Assembly (NCBI RefSeq): GCF_014651615.1
Contig: NZ_BMXF01000008.1
Location: 60,057 to 124,056 of the forward strand
Source: Persicitalea jodogahamensis
Lineage (GTDB): Bacteria > Bacteroidota > Bacteroidia > Cytophagales > Spirosomataceae
Length of the DNA: 64,000 bases
Direction: 5' to 3'
The position numbers and the translations under genes were made by a program. Positions 26,157 to 35,413 of the stretch are shown piece by piece (positions within the stretch are counted from its first letter, which is position 1; the number at the start of each line of letters is the position of its first letter). Below the pieces are notes generated by a model, which did not search any database, was not told where the DNA came from, and saw only the letters and a program-made list of their open reading frames with translations.

Positions 26157-28673
26157 CTATTTCTTGTAAGCCAACAACCTGAGGGCGTTGAAGACCACCA
26201 GCAGGGTTGAGCCTTCGTGAACGACCACCGCGATGCCGATATTGGCCACGCCCAGGATCGTCGCCGGAATGAGCAGGGCCACGATGCCCAGGCTCACCCA
26301 CAGGTTCTGCCGAATGATGGCCCGCGCCTTCCGGCTGAGGCCGATGGCGAAGGGCAGCGTTTCGAGCTTGTCGGCCATCAGGGCGATGTCGGCGGTTTCC
26401 AGGGCCACGTCCGAACCGGCGGCTCCCATCGCAATCCCCACCGTGCTGTTGGCCATCGCGGGGGCGTCGTTGACCCCGTCGCCGACCATCGCCACCTTGG
26501 CTTCTTCCTCTTTCAGTTTTTTGATCGCGTCCACCTTTTCTTCCGGCAGCAGGCTGCCCCAGGCGTCGGTCAGGCCGATCTCTTTGGCTACCGCGTCGGC
26601 GACCTGCTGGTTGTCGCCCGTAAGCATGATCATCCGGCGGATGCCCAGCTCTTTCAACTCGGCCAGTGTAGCCTTGGCCTCGGGGCGGGGCGTGTCCATC
26701 AGGGCCAGCGCGCCGATGTAGTCGTCGTTGCGCCGGATGAGCATGGTCGTCTGACCCGCCGCTTCCATAGCGCGTATCTTCTCCTCGATCTCCGGCGACG
26801 GCTTTTTATCATCCAGGGTTTCGAATAGTTCCAGGTTGCCGATGTAAATTTTATCCTGCCCCAGCGTGGCCTTGATGCCCTTTCCCTGCACGGCTTCCAG
26901 ATTTTTGGCCTCGGAAATATCGGTTTCCGGCAGGCGTTCCTTCCCGTCGCGCACTACGGCTTTCGCCAGCGGGTGGTCGCTCAGGTTCTCGACGGCTACT
27001 GCTGTTTTGAGCAGATCGTCCTCGGTCATTTCGCCAAAAGGCACCACTTCGGTGAGTTTGGGTTTTCCCTCGGTCAGGGTGCCGGTTTTGTCGAAGGCCA
27101 GGGCCGTCAGCACGCCCAGGTCTTCGAGGGGGCGACCGCCCTTGATCAGGACACCCCCCCGGGCGGCACGGGCTACGCCGCTCAGCACCGCGCTGGGCGT
27201 CGAGATCGCCAGGGCGCACGGACTTGCCGCCACTAGCACGGCCATCGCCCGGTAGAAACTGGTGCTGAACGGCTCGTCAATTACCAGAAAGGCCAGGTTG
27301 AGAAGGGCAACCAGCCCCAGCACCGACGGGACGAAGTACCTCTCGAACTTGTCGGTGAAGCGCTGGGTGGGCGATTTCTGGGTCTGGGCTTCGTTGACCA
27401 GCCTCACCAGCCGCGAGAGCGTGGAGTCGCTGGCGGCCTTGATGACTTTCACTTCCAGAGTGTTGTTACCGTTGATCGTGCCGGCGAACACCCGGTTTTC
27501 GTCTTTGATGTCGTCCTGGGCCGTGTACTCTTTGGCCGGGTCGGCCACGGCGGTTTTGTCCACCGGGACGCTTTCCCCCGTGATGGGGGCCTGGTTTACG
27601 CTGGAACTGCCGTCCACCACCACGCCGTCGGCGGAGATTTTGCTGTTGGGCTTCACCACGATGACATCGCCCACGGCCAGGGTCTCGATGCCTACCTCTT
27701 CGGTTCTGCCGTCCTTCTTCAGCAGGGCCGTTTTGGGGGCCAGGTCGGCCAGGGCCGCAATGGACTTGCGGGCCCTGCCCATCGCGTAGTTTTCCAAAGC
27801 ATGCCCCAGGCTAAACAGGAACAGTAGCAGGGCCCCTTCGGCCCACTCGCCCAAAATGGCTGCCCCAACAGCGGCCACCAGCATCAGGAAGTCGATCTCG
27901 AAGCCCCCCGCCCGGATCGTCTCGACGGCCTCCTTCGCCGTGAAGTACCCACCGAAGCCGTAAGCCCCGACATATAGCGCCAGACTCACCCAGGCGGGTA
28001 CCGCGTCCACGTACGAAAGCCCGAAGCCGACGCCCAGCAGCGCGCCGCAGATGAGCGAAAAGTAGAGTTCCGTATTCTTCCCCAGAAATCCGCCGTGATC
28101 GTGATCGTGGCCATCGCCCTCGCTGTGCTCGTGTGCCTCGTCCTCATCATGGTCGTGTCCGTCGCCTTCCTTGTGAACGTGGTCGGCGGATTCCGCGGGA
28201 GTGGTTTTCCGGGTATCGGCTGTTTCTTCGTCTGTTACCTGCAAATCTTCATCCCGCAGTAGTTGCCGGATGGCTGCGCCGCCGGTGGCCGTTTTGTCGA
28301 ATTCAATCCGCACCAGGCCGGAGGCCGAAACGGAAACGTCCAGTAGGCCCTCATGCCCGCGCAGGCTACGCTCAATTTGCCGGGCGTGGCGGGTGTGCCG
28401 CACACCTTCGACCTGCGCCAGCAGGTGGCCGAAATCGCGGGTGAGGTCTTCACCCTGCTGCTGCACGATCGAGCGGATGCGGTCCATCGAGAGAACGTCG
28501 GGATCGTAGTGAAAGCAAAGCTGCGGACCCTGCCCGTCTTCGCCTTCGGCTATGTGCGCTTTCTGAATGGCATCCTGCTGCTCCATCCGGTGGATGAGCC
28601 GGGTCACGCACGCGTCCTTTTCGTCGGGCACCCCGGGCAGGACGACGGGGATTTGCATCTTGATCTTTTCCAT
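26157..28673 (-). CDS. P1B-type heavy-metal ATPase, SPC type, with His-rich linker
   Basis: 838 residues. The N-terminal ~145 residues look like two degenerate HMA (ferredoxin-like) domains without CxxC. A His/Asp/Glu-rich linker (about 164-193, repeats of GHDHD) then precedes the membrane core. Catalytic features are TGES (365-368), transmembrane SPC (484-486) instead of CPC, DKTGT (528-532), SDHPLA, GDGVNDAP, and HEGST in the last helix (His about 819). SPC plus HEGxT define the P1B-4 group, linked to Co2+, Zn2+ or Fe2+ export. Together with the CPC-type pump at 19075, the window has two ATPases of different metal class. Confidence 0.9.
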   Translation of the reverse strand: MEKIKMQIPVVLPGVPDEKDACVTRLIHRMEQQDAIQKAHIAEGEDGQGPQLCFHYDPDVLSMDRIRSIVQQQGEDLTRDFGHLLAQVEGVRHTRHARQIERSLRGHEGLLDVSVSASGLVRIEFDKTATGGAAIRQLLRDEDLQVTDEETADTRKTTPAESADHVHKEGDGHDHDEDEAHEHSEGDGHDHDHGGFLGKNTELYFSLICGALLGVGFGLSYVDAVPAWVSLALYVGAYGFGGYFTAKEAVETIRAGGFEIDFLMLVAAVGAAILGEWAEGALLLFLFSLGHALENYAMGRARKSIAALADLAPKTALLKKDGRTEEVGIETLAVGDVIVVKPNSKISADGVVVDGSSSVNQAPITGESVPVDKTAVADPAKEYTAQDDIKDENRVFAGTINGNNTLEVKVIKAASDSTLSRLVRLVNEAQTQKSPTQRFTDKFERYFVPSVLGLVALLNLAFLVIDEPFSTSFYRAMAVLVAASPCALAISTPSAVLSGVARAARGGVLIKGGRPLEDLGVLTALAFDKTGTLTEGKPKLTEVVPFGEMTEDDLLKTAVAVENLSDHPLAKAVVRDGKERLPETDISEAKNLEAVQGKGIKATLGQDKIYIGNLELFETLDDKKPSPEIEEKIRAMEAAGQTTMLIRRNDDYIGALALMDTPRPEAKATLAELKELGIRRMIMLTGDNQQVADAVAKEIGLTDAWGSLLPEEKVDAIKKLKEEEAKVAMVGDGVNDAPAMANSTVGIAMGAAGSDVALETADIALMADKLETLPFAIGLSRKARAIIRQNLWVSLGIVALLIPATILGVANIGIAVVVHEGSTLLVVFNALRLLAYKK

Positions 28674-28752
28674 AATATATATGATTCAGCTTTTTTCTTG
28701 AAAATGAAAATGTCTCTTCTCCTCCAAAATGGAAGAATGATGATGGCGGCGG

Positions 28753-29466
28753 TTAGCCCGGCAGTAGCATGAACAGCAGAAACCCGGCGAAAAAGGCCGC
28801 CGTGATAAGGGGTGACTGACTGCCTTCGTGCGCTTCCACGAGCAATTCCTCCGTAACCAGGAAAAGCAACGCCGCCAAACCGAAGGACAGCACGATTTCC
28901 AGGTAGGCATCGGGGATGCCCCCCAGCAGCCACGCACTCAGCACGGCGCTGACGAAGACGAGCAGGGCGAGTCCAACCAGGCATAGCACGGCGGTTCTGG
29001 TGGTCACCCTCCGGCTTCCCAGCGAGGTGGCGGTGGCCATGCCCAGCGCGGCCAGCTCGATGGAAATGGCAATCGCCAGCAATGTGCCGGTTTCTGTGCC
29101 GGATATGAACCCGATTCCCATGATTACGCCGTCCACCAGCAGATCGACGGCGATGATGGCGATGAGCGCGGCGGGAAATTCCCCGCCGTCGGGGGCTTCT
29201 TCGGCGGGTTCAAGGAAGTACCGCAGGGCCAGCATCAGCGCCACGCCAGCCCCGAAGCCGACGACGATCTCCCATATGATGTGCCGCTCCATGATGTCGG
29301 GTAAAAGCTCGACGGCCACCACCGAGAAGATGACGCCCGCCGCGAAGTGCAGGATGACGCTCCTCATGCGGATTCCCGGCTTTCTCAGGATGGCTATAAT
29401 GCCGCCTACCAGTAAGGCGGCGGCGGCGATGGTGGCGTACAATGCTACGCTGGAAAGGTTTTCCAT
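28753..29466 (-). CDS. ZIP-family metal transporter
   Basis: A 237-residue protein with about eight hydrophobic helices. The polar motifs in the helices fit ZIP transporters: VILHFAAGVIFSVVAVELLPD (helix 2), AVDLLVDGVIMGIGF (helix 4 equivalent, with Asp in place of the usual His-x3-Glu), ISIELAALG (helix 5) and LVTEELLVEAHEG near the end. The loss of some usual His ligands suggests a diverged subfamily. It is the first gene of the - strand operon before the SPC-type ATPase (79-bp gap). Import by ZIP beside two exporters is odd; export or a sensing role is possible. Confidence 0.7.
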   Translation of the reverse strand: MENLSSVALYATIAAAALLVGGIIAILRKPGIRMRSVILHFAAGVIFSVVAVELLPDIMERHIIWEIVVGFGAGVALMLALRYFLEPAEEAPDGGEFPAALIAIIAVDLLVDGVIMGIGFISGTETGTLLAIAISIELAALGMATATSLGSRRVTTRTAVLCLVGLALLVFVSAVLSAWLLGGIPDAYLEIVLSFGLAALLFLVTEELLVEAHEGSQSPLITAAFFAGFLLFMLLPG

Positions 29467-29479
29467 GATTGAAGGATTA

Positions 29480-29512
29480 GGCTTTCTCTTTTAGGAAACT
29501 ACTGAGAAAGCC
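29480..29512 (-). promoter_or_regulatory. Perfect 9-bp inverted repeat in the leader of the ZIP operon
   Basis: GGCTTTCTC (29480-29488) and GAGAAAGCC (29504-29512) are perfect inverted arms with a 15-base spacer. They begin 13 bases upstream of the ATG at 29466 on the - strand. The location fits an operator or a leader hairpin covering the ribosome-binding region, a plausible place for metal-dependent control. No regulator is encoded next to it. Confidence 0.4.
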
Positions 29513-29598
29513 CGGGGGCTGAGAAACGGACAGTATACTCTTGCCCAGGCTACAAATATTATTCCATGAGCGCTTTGTCACGGGTAGTGCGGCGTGAA

Positions 29599-29970
29599 TT
29601 ATCGGGCAAAATATTGATAGAGGAAGAAGGCCGACACCACCCACACGGCCATGATGAAAACCAACCCAAACCAGTTCCGCTCTTTGGACCATTCATAGGA
29701 CTCGGCCCTTTGCGTCGCATCGCGGATAACCTGGGACGGAATGAGTTTGATGACCAGGTAAATGGAAATTGGGAGCAGAATCAGGTCGTCCAACAGACCC
29801 AGTACCGGAACGAAATCGGGTATCAGATCGACCGGGCTGAGGGCATAGGCAATGATCGTCAGGATTAGGGCTTTGGCGTACCAGGGCGTCCGTTTATCCT
29901 GTTGAGCCAAGTGCATGATAATGAGCTTTCGCTTCAATTCGCGGGCCCATTGTTTGATTTTTTGCAACAT
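29599..29970 (-). CDS. YkvA-like (DUF1232) small membrane protein
   Basis: A 123-residue protein with the DUF1232 core: KALILTIIAYALSPVDLIPDFVPVLGLLDDLILLPISIYL (residues about 34-72), including the hallmark SPVDLIPDF and LGLLDDL motifs. A last transmembrane helix follows (FGLVFIMAVWVVSAFFLYQY). The N-terminus is basic and helical. Function is unknown in the family. It stands alone between the ZIP operon and the PAP2/TonB-receptor operon, with AT-rich gaps of 132 and 183 bp in which I see no gene. Confidence 0.8.
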   Translation of the reverse strand: MLQKIKQWARELKRKLIIMHLAQQDKRTPWYAKALILTIIAYALSPVDLIPDFVPVLGLLDDLILLPISIYLVIKLIPSQVIRDATQRAESYEWSKERNWFGLVFIMAVWVVSAFFLYQYFAR

Positions 29971-30153
29971 GATGCGCTATTTCAAACACTGCGTATAGCC
30001 ACTAATATTTAGAAATGAAGCTTGTTTTCAACTAATTCGAAACTGAGCAGCATTGACTATTATACCTCCGCTTTAGTCTAAAGGGAAGAATTAACTAACC
30101 TGAAAGGCCCCATTTGTTTTTCGCTTCAGGAGTGATGAGAAATAAGAATGTAA

Positions 30154-30849
30154 TTAACTAACCGCACCTTTTCCTCCCCCTTTGAAATAAAAATAAACCA
30201 GAACCGCCAGACAAAGCAGCCCGAAAACAAAGCCCGCCAGCACATCGGTAAACCAGTGCGCCCCCAAGTAAATTCTCGAAAACGGCACCGCCGCAATCAG
30301 CAGCACGCTAACCACACCGACCGAAAGGCGCAGCCGCTCATCGATACCGCGCAACTGGTACATGAGGTACACCAGAAATCCGAAAAATGTGACGTAAAAA
30401 ACCGTGTGTCCACTGGGAAAGCTCTGGTGTTGGGCCTTTACCAGCACGTTCACGAGTTTTTCCGTCGGGCGGGGCCGATTGATCAAGACTTTCAAACCAA
30501 AATTGGCTACCGAGGCCAGCAGCGTGAGGGCAACGAACAGAGCCTCTCTTTTGTATTTAAACAAAAGAAATATCAGCGAGGTACCTAGGGTAAGACTAAT
30601 CGCCACGATTTGGTTACCGAACCAGCTAACTCCTTTCATCAGGGCATCCAGCCAGGGGCTGGGGTGTTCCTGCACCTCTTCCGAAAATTCCAGGTCAATG
30701 AATGACTTTGGCAGAATGAGCACGAAGGCCATCAATAGCACAAAGAGTGCTGTGAGAAAGATAAATACATGAATGGCCTTTTTCCGGTCGTCCTGGAAAT
30801 CCAGAAAGCGGAATGCCTTTCGCAGGCGGGCCGATATGGCTTCTCCCAT
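30154..30849 (-). CDS. PAP2-family membrane phosphatase
   Basis: A 231-residue protein with six predicted helices and all three PAP2 catalytic motifs: KVLINRPRP (K-x6-RP), PSGHT and SRIYLGAHWFTDV (S-R-x5-H-x3-D). These dephosphorylate lipid phosphates such as undecaprenyl pyrophosphate or phosphatidic acid on the outer side of the membrane. Its ATG shares a base with the stop of the TonB-receptor gene (TGATG), so translation is coupled and the two form an operon. A second PAP2 protein is encoded at 38154. Confidence 0.85.
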   Translation of the reverse strand: MGEAISARLRKAFRFLDFQDDRKKAIHVFIFLTALFVLLMAFVLILPKSFIDLEFSEEVQEHPSPWLDALMKGVSWFGNQIVAISLTLGTSLIFLLFKYKREALFVALTLLASVANFGLKVLINRPRPTEKLVNVLVKAQHQSFPSGHTVFYVTFFGFLVYLMYQLRGIDERLRLSVGVVSVLLIAAVPFSRIYLGAHWFTDVLAGFVFGLLCLAVLVYFYFKGGGKGAVS

Positions 30850-33281
30850 CAGAATTTGCGGGTGTAGCCCACCCGAATCACCTGCGTTTCGTAGTAGTCG
30901 TTGCTGACATAGCTGAATCCCTGCCCGTTTACCGTCTTGCGGATCACCATCGTGTTCAGCAGGTCGGTGGCGTTGATGAACAGCTCGTCGCGGCCCTTGT
31001 TGAGCGTTTTTTTCACCCCGACATCGAGCGAGAAGCGGCTGCCGATGCGGCCCTGCGGCACCAGGTCGGGGGCCAGGTAGATGGCCGTCAACTGCGCGTT
31101 CAGACCCTTGGGCAAACGCAAAGCGGTGTTCAATTTTACATTGCCCGAAAACATTTCCTGCCTTGCCGCCGTGAACGTGTTCGGAACGGGATACAGGTTC
31201 CGCACTGTGAAAGCGTCGATCTGATTGCGGTATCCGTTGAGGTTCAGGTTGAAGGACAGGGCTTTGCTTATTTCCTGCGAAAAGACGACCTCCAGACCCG
31301 TATTGTAGCTGCGGCCCGCGTTCTGGAAAATGTTGTAAATGATCGAGCTGCCCGGCACCGTGCTGCCGATCCGGGTGATGGTGCCGTCCGCCTGGCGGTG
31401 GTAGAGCGCCGTGTAGAAATAGCCCCGGTTCAGGCCCGCCCTGAAGCCCAGCTCGAAGGTATTGGTGAACTGTGCGCCCAGCGCCGGATTGCCGACTTTA
31501 ATAATCTCGGCATCGTCGTACTTGGGGAAAATACGAATATCGACCTCGTTGGGGCGATCCACGCGGCGGTTGTAGAAGAGCGACAGCTTGTTGCGCTCGT
31601 TGAGTTTATAGGCCAGCCGCACGTTCGGAAAGGGTTGCGTGTAGCTATAGCCGTCGCTTTGGTAAGTCGGGTGGTTGGGATCGACCACGTAGCGCAGCTT
31701 GAAGTACTCCACCCACAGCCCGACTTCGGCCTCGAATTTCTGATTCTCAAATACATAGTTTCCGTACAGCGCCGGAATCGTCTCACCGTAGGTGGCCTTC
31801 CCGCCCGCCAGTGAATCGAGCGGCGAGTTCAGCCCCGGGAAAAACTGCATATTGGTGGGAATCACCCGGCGGCGGAACTTGAAGCCGCCCTCGACGCGCC
31901 CATAGCGCAGCGGGCGCACGTAATCGAGCGTCAGGTCGGCCACGTTTTCGTCCGACAGTAGTTTAAAGGAGTCCTTTCCGGTGAAAGAAGGCAAAGCGTT
32001 GGTGAAAAAGTACTTCTCGTCCTCGCGGTGGAAGGTGTAGTTGAAGCCCAGGTTCAGCAAATGGCCGGGCTGGGCGTACTTGTGCTGGTAGGCCGCCGAG
32101 GCCACCACGGTGGTTTTAAGTTCGTCTTCCAGGAACTGCCACAGGCGGTAGCGGTTGGTCAGGTTTTCGGTGAAAAACGGCTCGTCGCCGTTATCGAGGA
32201 TTTTCTCACTGCCGAACAAGCCCGAAACGGTCAACAGATTTGAGTCATTGATGTTCCAGTCGATACCCGCCTTGGTGGTGATGAACGTGGTGTTGCGGTT
32301 CCGCTTAGTCTGCTGGTCGATGACGGTGCCATCGTCGTAAGTGCGCGTCACGAACTCGTTCTTGTTCAGCGTTTGGGTGTAGAGGTAGTCGCCCTGAAAG
32401 AAGGCATTCACCTTATTCTTGCGGTAATTGAGCGAGAGGGAAGGGTTGATCTTCGGCGTGGCCTGGTACTGTGGACGGATACCGGGCAGGTTCCCGCGCT
32501 TGACCCACAGCGCCCCCAGACCCGTCGTGAAGCCTGCTTTGCCGTTGAAGCCTTCCTGCTTATTCTTTTTGTAAATGATATTGATGATTCCGGCGTTGCC
32601 GTTAGCATCGTATTTAGCCGAAGGGTTGTTGATAATCTCGATGCGCTCGATGGCCGAGGCCGGGATGTTGTCCAGTCCCTGCTGATTGCCGAAGCCCGTG
32701 ATGGCGGTTTGTTTGCCGTCCATCAGCACGGCCACGCGGTCGCTACCGCGCAGCATCACCTTGCCCTCCTGCACGGCAACGCCCGGCAGGTTCTGCATGG
32801 CCTGCAGCACCGAGCCGCCCGCCTGACTGATGTTGTCGGCGACGGAAAACGTTTTCTTGTCCATCTTGTCGCTCAATCCCTCCTGCTGACCCGTAATCAC
32901 GACTTCGTTCAGCAGCCGGGCGTCCTCGGCCAGTTCGACGGTACCCGCGTCGAGGAAGTTAGTCAGGCTGCCCACGTAGAGCGGCTGGCGTTTGGTGGCG
33001 TAGCCGATGAGGGAATATTCCAGGCGGTAGCTGCCCGGCTTGACCAAGGCCAACGTGAACCGCCCCGCCTCGTCGGTCACCGTTCCCGACACGAAGGCCG
33101 AGTCCTTTTCAGTCTTCAAGATCACGTTGACGTAAGGCATTGCGGCCTTGGTCTTCTGCTCGCTGACCGCCCCGGAAACAGTCACAGTGGGTGTTTGCGC
33201 TCTGGCCTGGAATCCAGGTGATATTGAGAGTAGCAGCGAGCCAAGTAATACTGTCGCTGTCGATAGTATGCTATTTTTCAA
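30849..33281 (-). CDS. TonB-dependent receptor family outer-membrane protein with CarboxypepD_reg-like domain
   Basis: 810 residues from a TTG start. The signal peptide (STATVLLGSLLLSISPGFQARAQ) is followed by an Ig-like carboxypeptidase-regulatory domain (VTVSGAVSEQKTKAAMPYVNV ... GTVTDEAGRFTLALVKPGSYRLEY). Then come the plug (NLPGVAVQEGKVMLRGSDRVAVLMDGKQ, NPSAKYDANGNAGIINI) and the beta barrel to a terminal Phe. I chose TTG at 33281 because AAAGGA stands about ten bases before it and because the conserved promoter element at 33310-33342 lies upstream of it but inside any longer ORF. The operon continues with the PAP2 gene. It is probably an uptake receptor controlled by the adjacent two-component system. 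Confidence 0.82.
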   Translation of the reverse strand: MKNSILSTATVLLGSLLLSISPGFQARAQTPTVTVSGAVSEQKTKAAMPYVNVILKTEKDSAFVSGTVTDEAGRFTLALVKPGSYRLEYSLIGYATKRQPLYVGSLTNFLDAGTVELAEDARLLNEVVITGQQEGLSDKMDKKTFSVADNISQAGGSVLQAMQNLPGVAVQEGKVMLRGSDRVAVLMDGKQTAITGFGNQQGLDNIPASAIERIEIINNPSAKYDANGNAGIINIIYKKNKQEGFNGKAGFTTGLGALWVKRGNLPGIRPQYQATPKINPSLSLNYRKNKVNAFFQGDYLYTQTLNKNEFVTRTYDDGTVIDQQTKRNRNTTFITTKAGIDWNINDSNLLTVSGLFGSEKILDNGDEPFFTENLTNRYRLWQFLEDELKTTVVASAAYQHKYAQPGHLLNLGFNYTFHREDEKYFFTNALPSFTGKDSFKLLSDENVADLTLDYVRPLRYGRVEGGFKFRRRVIPTNMQFFPGLNSPLDSLAGGKATYGETIPALYGNYVFENQKFEAEVGLWVEYFKLRYVVDPNHPTYQSDGYSYTQPFPNVRLAYKLNERNKLSLFYNRRVDRPNEVDIRIFPKYDDAEIIKVGNPALGAQFTNTFELGFRAGLNRGYFYTALYHRQADGTITRIGSTVPGSSIIYNIFQNAGRSYNTGLEVVFSQEISKALSFNLNLNGYRNQIDAFTVRNLYPVPNTFTAARQEMFSGNVKLNTALRLPKGLNAQLTAIYLAPDLVPQGRIGSRFSLDVGVKKTLNKGRDELFINATDLLNTMVIRKTVNGQGFSYVSNDYYETQVIRVGYTRKF

Positions 33282-33309
33282 CTTGTTTCCTTTTGATTGA
33301 TACTTTGGA

Positions 33310-33344
33310 CAAGAATACGGGGAAAGTCTGGAGGAATTCTGGAA
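33310..33344 (-). promoter_or_regulatory. Promoter and predicted response-regulator site of the TonB receptor
   Basis: Read on the - strand: TTCCAGAATTC then CTCCAGACTTT, a tandem 11-bp repeat with CCAG cores at 33342-33339 and 33331-33328. Ten bases separate the second core from the -7-like box TATTCTTG (33317-33310). The same arrangement occurs before the response-regulator gene, the COG4705-like gene and the PepSY-like gene. Confidence 0.6.
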
Positions 33345-33388
33345 TTGCCGGGTAGTGGGCTTCGAGGGTTCCAAAAAACCAGGGTTCG

Positions 33389-34690
33389 TCATCGCTGGCC
33401 CGTTGAATCTGCCATTGCCAAAACCACCTCGTGCCACCCCTGCGCGTATTCATAACTGACCTGAAAGCCGCTGCTCTGACATATTTTAGCGACCAGCGCT
33501 AGGCCCAGGCCCAGCGAGCTTTGGTCGGTACTGTCTTTCTGAAAACGCTCCCACAATTGGCCGATCGGCACGGTGGGGGGATTGCCCGTATTGCGGATGA
33601 TTAGTTTTTGCGGGAAGAGCGCCACGCTGATCCTACCGTTCGGCAGATTGTGTTTGATAGCATTGGTGAGCAGGTTGTTGAGCAGTACATCGGCCAGGTG
33701 CGGGTTGACCAAAATGTCAACGTCGGGTTCGATTTGTTGGTCAACCGTGATGCCCTTATGCTGAATGAGCGCTTCCCAAAGTGTCATTTTTTCGTTCAGT
33801 GAAGCGCTGAAATCTACCCGCTCCTGCGTCCCAAACTGACGGTTATCAATTTTTGTAAGCAATAGTAACGTTTGGTTCATCCTGGCGAGCCGCCCGGTTG
33901 TGTCCAGCAATCCGCCGATCTGTTCCAATTGCGACTGGGTGAGGTTGGGAGCCTGCAGGAGTTGCTCCAGATTAGAGCTAATGACGGCCAGCGGCGTTTG
34001 CAACTCGTGGGAAGCGTTTTCGGTAAAGGTTTTCAGACTTGCGTATTCCTGCCGCACCAGCCGCGTTAGCTGATCCAGATTGGTCTGTAATGCTTGAAAT
34101 TCTATCGTGGTGGTAGGGGCAAAGGCCAGCGGCTGCTCTTCATTGATCCTGAATTTCGAAAGCGTGTCCAGGGTCTTGTAAAAGGGGAGCCAAAGGCGGT
34201 TGGACAACCAATAATTAACCAAAAGCAGCGCCAAAACCAAAGCTATAATCAGCCCGGCAAAAACCGTGAAGATGGCCATGCTCAGATCCTCCGTTTCGTA
34301 GAGCGGGTTTTGAATCGTGATTTTGTAATGGCGAGTTTCGCTCGCCGGATTGCCCAACGGTAGCACGGAAACGCCGAACGTCAGGATTCGGTAGTCGAGC
34401 ATTTCGCCGGGTTCGAGGGGGTTGGCAAGCACGGTGTCGGTCAGCGTTTCGGCCACGGGTTCTTTCACCCGCACTACGGCCAGGCTGTCGGTCAGCGCGT
34501 ACCAGTTTTCGGGCATTTGCCGGGTCTGGTGGAGGTGAGCGGTGAGTTTCTTCTTCTGGGCGTAGAGCTGTTCGGTGGCTTCTTCGCTGAATATTTTTTT
34601 CAACAAAAAGAAACAGAACACCCCACCCAGCCCCGCCACGAGCAGGCAGGCAATCAAAAACGAACGGGTGGCCTTATGGATCAGCTTCAT
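33389..34690 (-). CDS. Sensor histidine kinase
   Basis: A 433-residue protein with two membrane helices (about 9-31 and 139-160) flanking a ~105-residue periplasmic sensor. A HAMP-like linker and dimerisation/phosphoacceptor helix follow (TFTENASHELQTPLAVI, His about 228). The ATPase domain has an N-box (LLNNLLTNAIKHN), a degenerate G1 region and SLGLGLALVAKI (G2). The start at 34690 overlaps the response-regulator stop (ATGA); a longer frame from 34741 would lie within that gene. It should phosphorylate the OmpR-type regulator encoded immediately before it. The periplasmic signal is unknown. Confidence 0.87.
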   Translation of the reverse strand: MKLIHKATRSFLIACLLVAGLGGVFCFFLLKKIFSEEATEQLYAQKKKLTAHLHQTRQMPENWYALTDSLAVVRVKEPVAETLTDTVLANPLEPGEMLDYRILTFGVSVLPLGNPASETRHYKITIQNPLYETEDLSMAIFTVFAGLIIALVLALLLVNYWLSNRLWLPFYKTLDTLSKFRINEEQPLAFAPTTTIEFQALQTNLDQLTRLVRQEYASLKTFTENASHELQTPLAVISSNLEQLLQAPNLTQSQLEQIGGLLDTTGRLARMNQTLLLLTKIDNRQFGTQERVDFSASLNEKMTLWEALIQHKGITVDQQIEPDVDILVNPHLADVLLNNLLTNAIKHNLPNGRISVALFPQKLIIRNTGNPPTVPIGQLWERFQKDSTDQSSLGLGLALVAKICQSSGFQVSYEYAQGWHEVVLAMADSTGQR

Positions 34691-35361
34691 GCGGTCAGTT
34701 TGTAGCCCACGCCGTAAATGGTCTGGATGTAGTCGGGACAACCCTGTTCGGCAAGTTTCTTGCGCAGGTTTTTCATCTGGGAATACAGAAAGTCGAAGCG
34801 ATCCACCTGGTCGATGTCATCGCCGTAGAGGTGTTCCGAAATGGCTCCTTTGGTCAAGACGCGTCCGGGATTAGACATCAGGTACACCAGCAGATCGTAT
34901 TCCTTGCGCGTGAGCGTCACGGGTTGGCCGCTCACGCGGACTTCCTTAGCGTCGGGCAATACCTTGATTGGGCCGAAAACAATTTCGGGGCTGCCATCGA
35001 ACTGCCGCCGCCGCCGCAACGCGTTGAGTCGGGCGTTGAGTTCGGAGAGGTGAAACGGCTTGGTCAGGTAGTCGTCGGCCCCCAGGTCCAGGCCCTGCAC
35101 CTTGTCGTCGAGCGAGTTCTTGGCCGAGATAATGATGATGCCCGACCGCGACTGCGTTTCCTTCAATTTCCTTACCAAGTCCAGGCCCGAGCCATTAGGC
35201 AGCATGATGTCGACCAGGGCGCAGTCATATTCGTACACGTCGATTTTCTCATCGGCGGCCTGTGCGTCCGCCGCCCACTCGCATACGTGACCCTCCGCCC
35301 GCAGGAAGTCCAGAATGGCGGCGGCCAGGGATTTTTCGTCTTCTACCAGGAGAATTTTCAT
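34687..35361 (-). CDS. OmpR/PhoB-family response regulator
   Basis: A 224-residue protein. The receiver domain has acidic pocket EDE (7-9), phosphoacceptor Asp 51 in LVDIMLPNGSG, Thr/Ser (IIISAK) and Lys 101 in DDYLTKPF. The C-terminal winged helix (about 125-224) has VTLTRKEYDLLVYLMSNPGRVLTK and a typical end, YIQTIYGVGYKL. It is co-transcribed with the kinase (ATGA overlap). Its own promoter carries the tandem CCAG element, suggesting autoregulation. Predicted targets are the TonB-receptor operon, the COG4705-like gene and the PepSY-like gene. Confidence 0.9.
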   Translation of the reverse strand: MKILLVEDEKSLAAAILDFLRAEGHVCEWAADAQAADEKIDVYEYDCALVDIMLPNGSGLDLVRKLKETQSRSGIIIISAKNSLDDKVQGLDLGADDYLTKPFHLSELNARLNALRRRRQFDGSPEIVFGPIKVLPDAKEVRVSGQPVTLTRKEYDLLVYLMSNPGRVLTKGAISEHLYGDDIDQVDRFDFLYSQMKNLRKKLAEQGCPDYIQTIYGVGYKLTA

Positions 35362-35365
35362 GGCT

Positions 35366-35400
35366 CGAAGATAGGGGGAGAATCTGGAAGAAAGCTGGAA
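35366..35400 (-). promoter_or_regulatory. Promoter and predicted autoregulatory site of the response-regulator gene
   Basis: On the - strand TTCCAGCTTTC then TTCCAGATTCT is a tandem 11-bp repeat, with CCAG cores at 35398-35395 and 35387-35384. Ten bases separate the second core from TATCTTCG (35373-35366), a near match to TAnnTTTG. The ATG at 35361 is only four bases beyond the box, so the mRNA may be leaderless. Confidence 0.6.
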
Positions 35401-35413
35401 GGGGAGGGGAATT

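Noticed and set aside
33282..33437. Longer start of the TonB receptor at 33437
   Set aside because: The upstream part overlaps the kinase gene and runs through the promoter element; the TTG at 33281 has a ribosome-binding sequence and begins the signal peptide.
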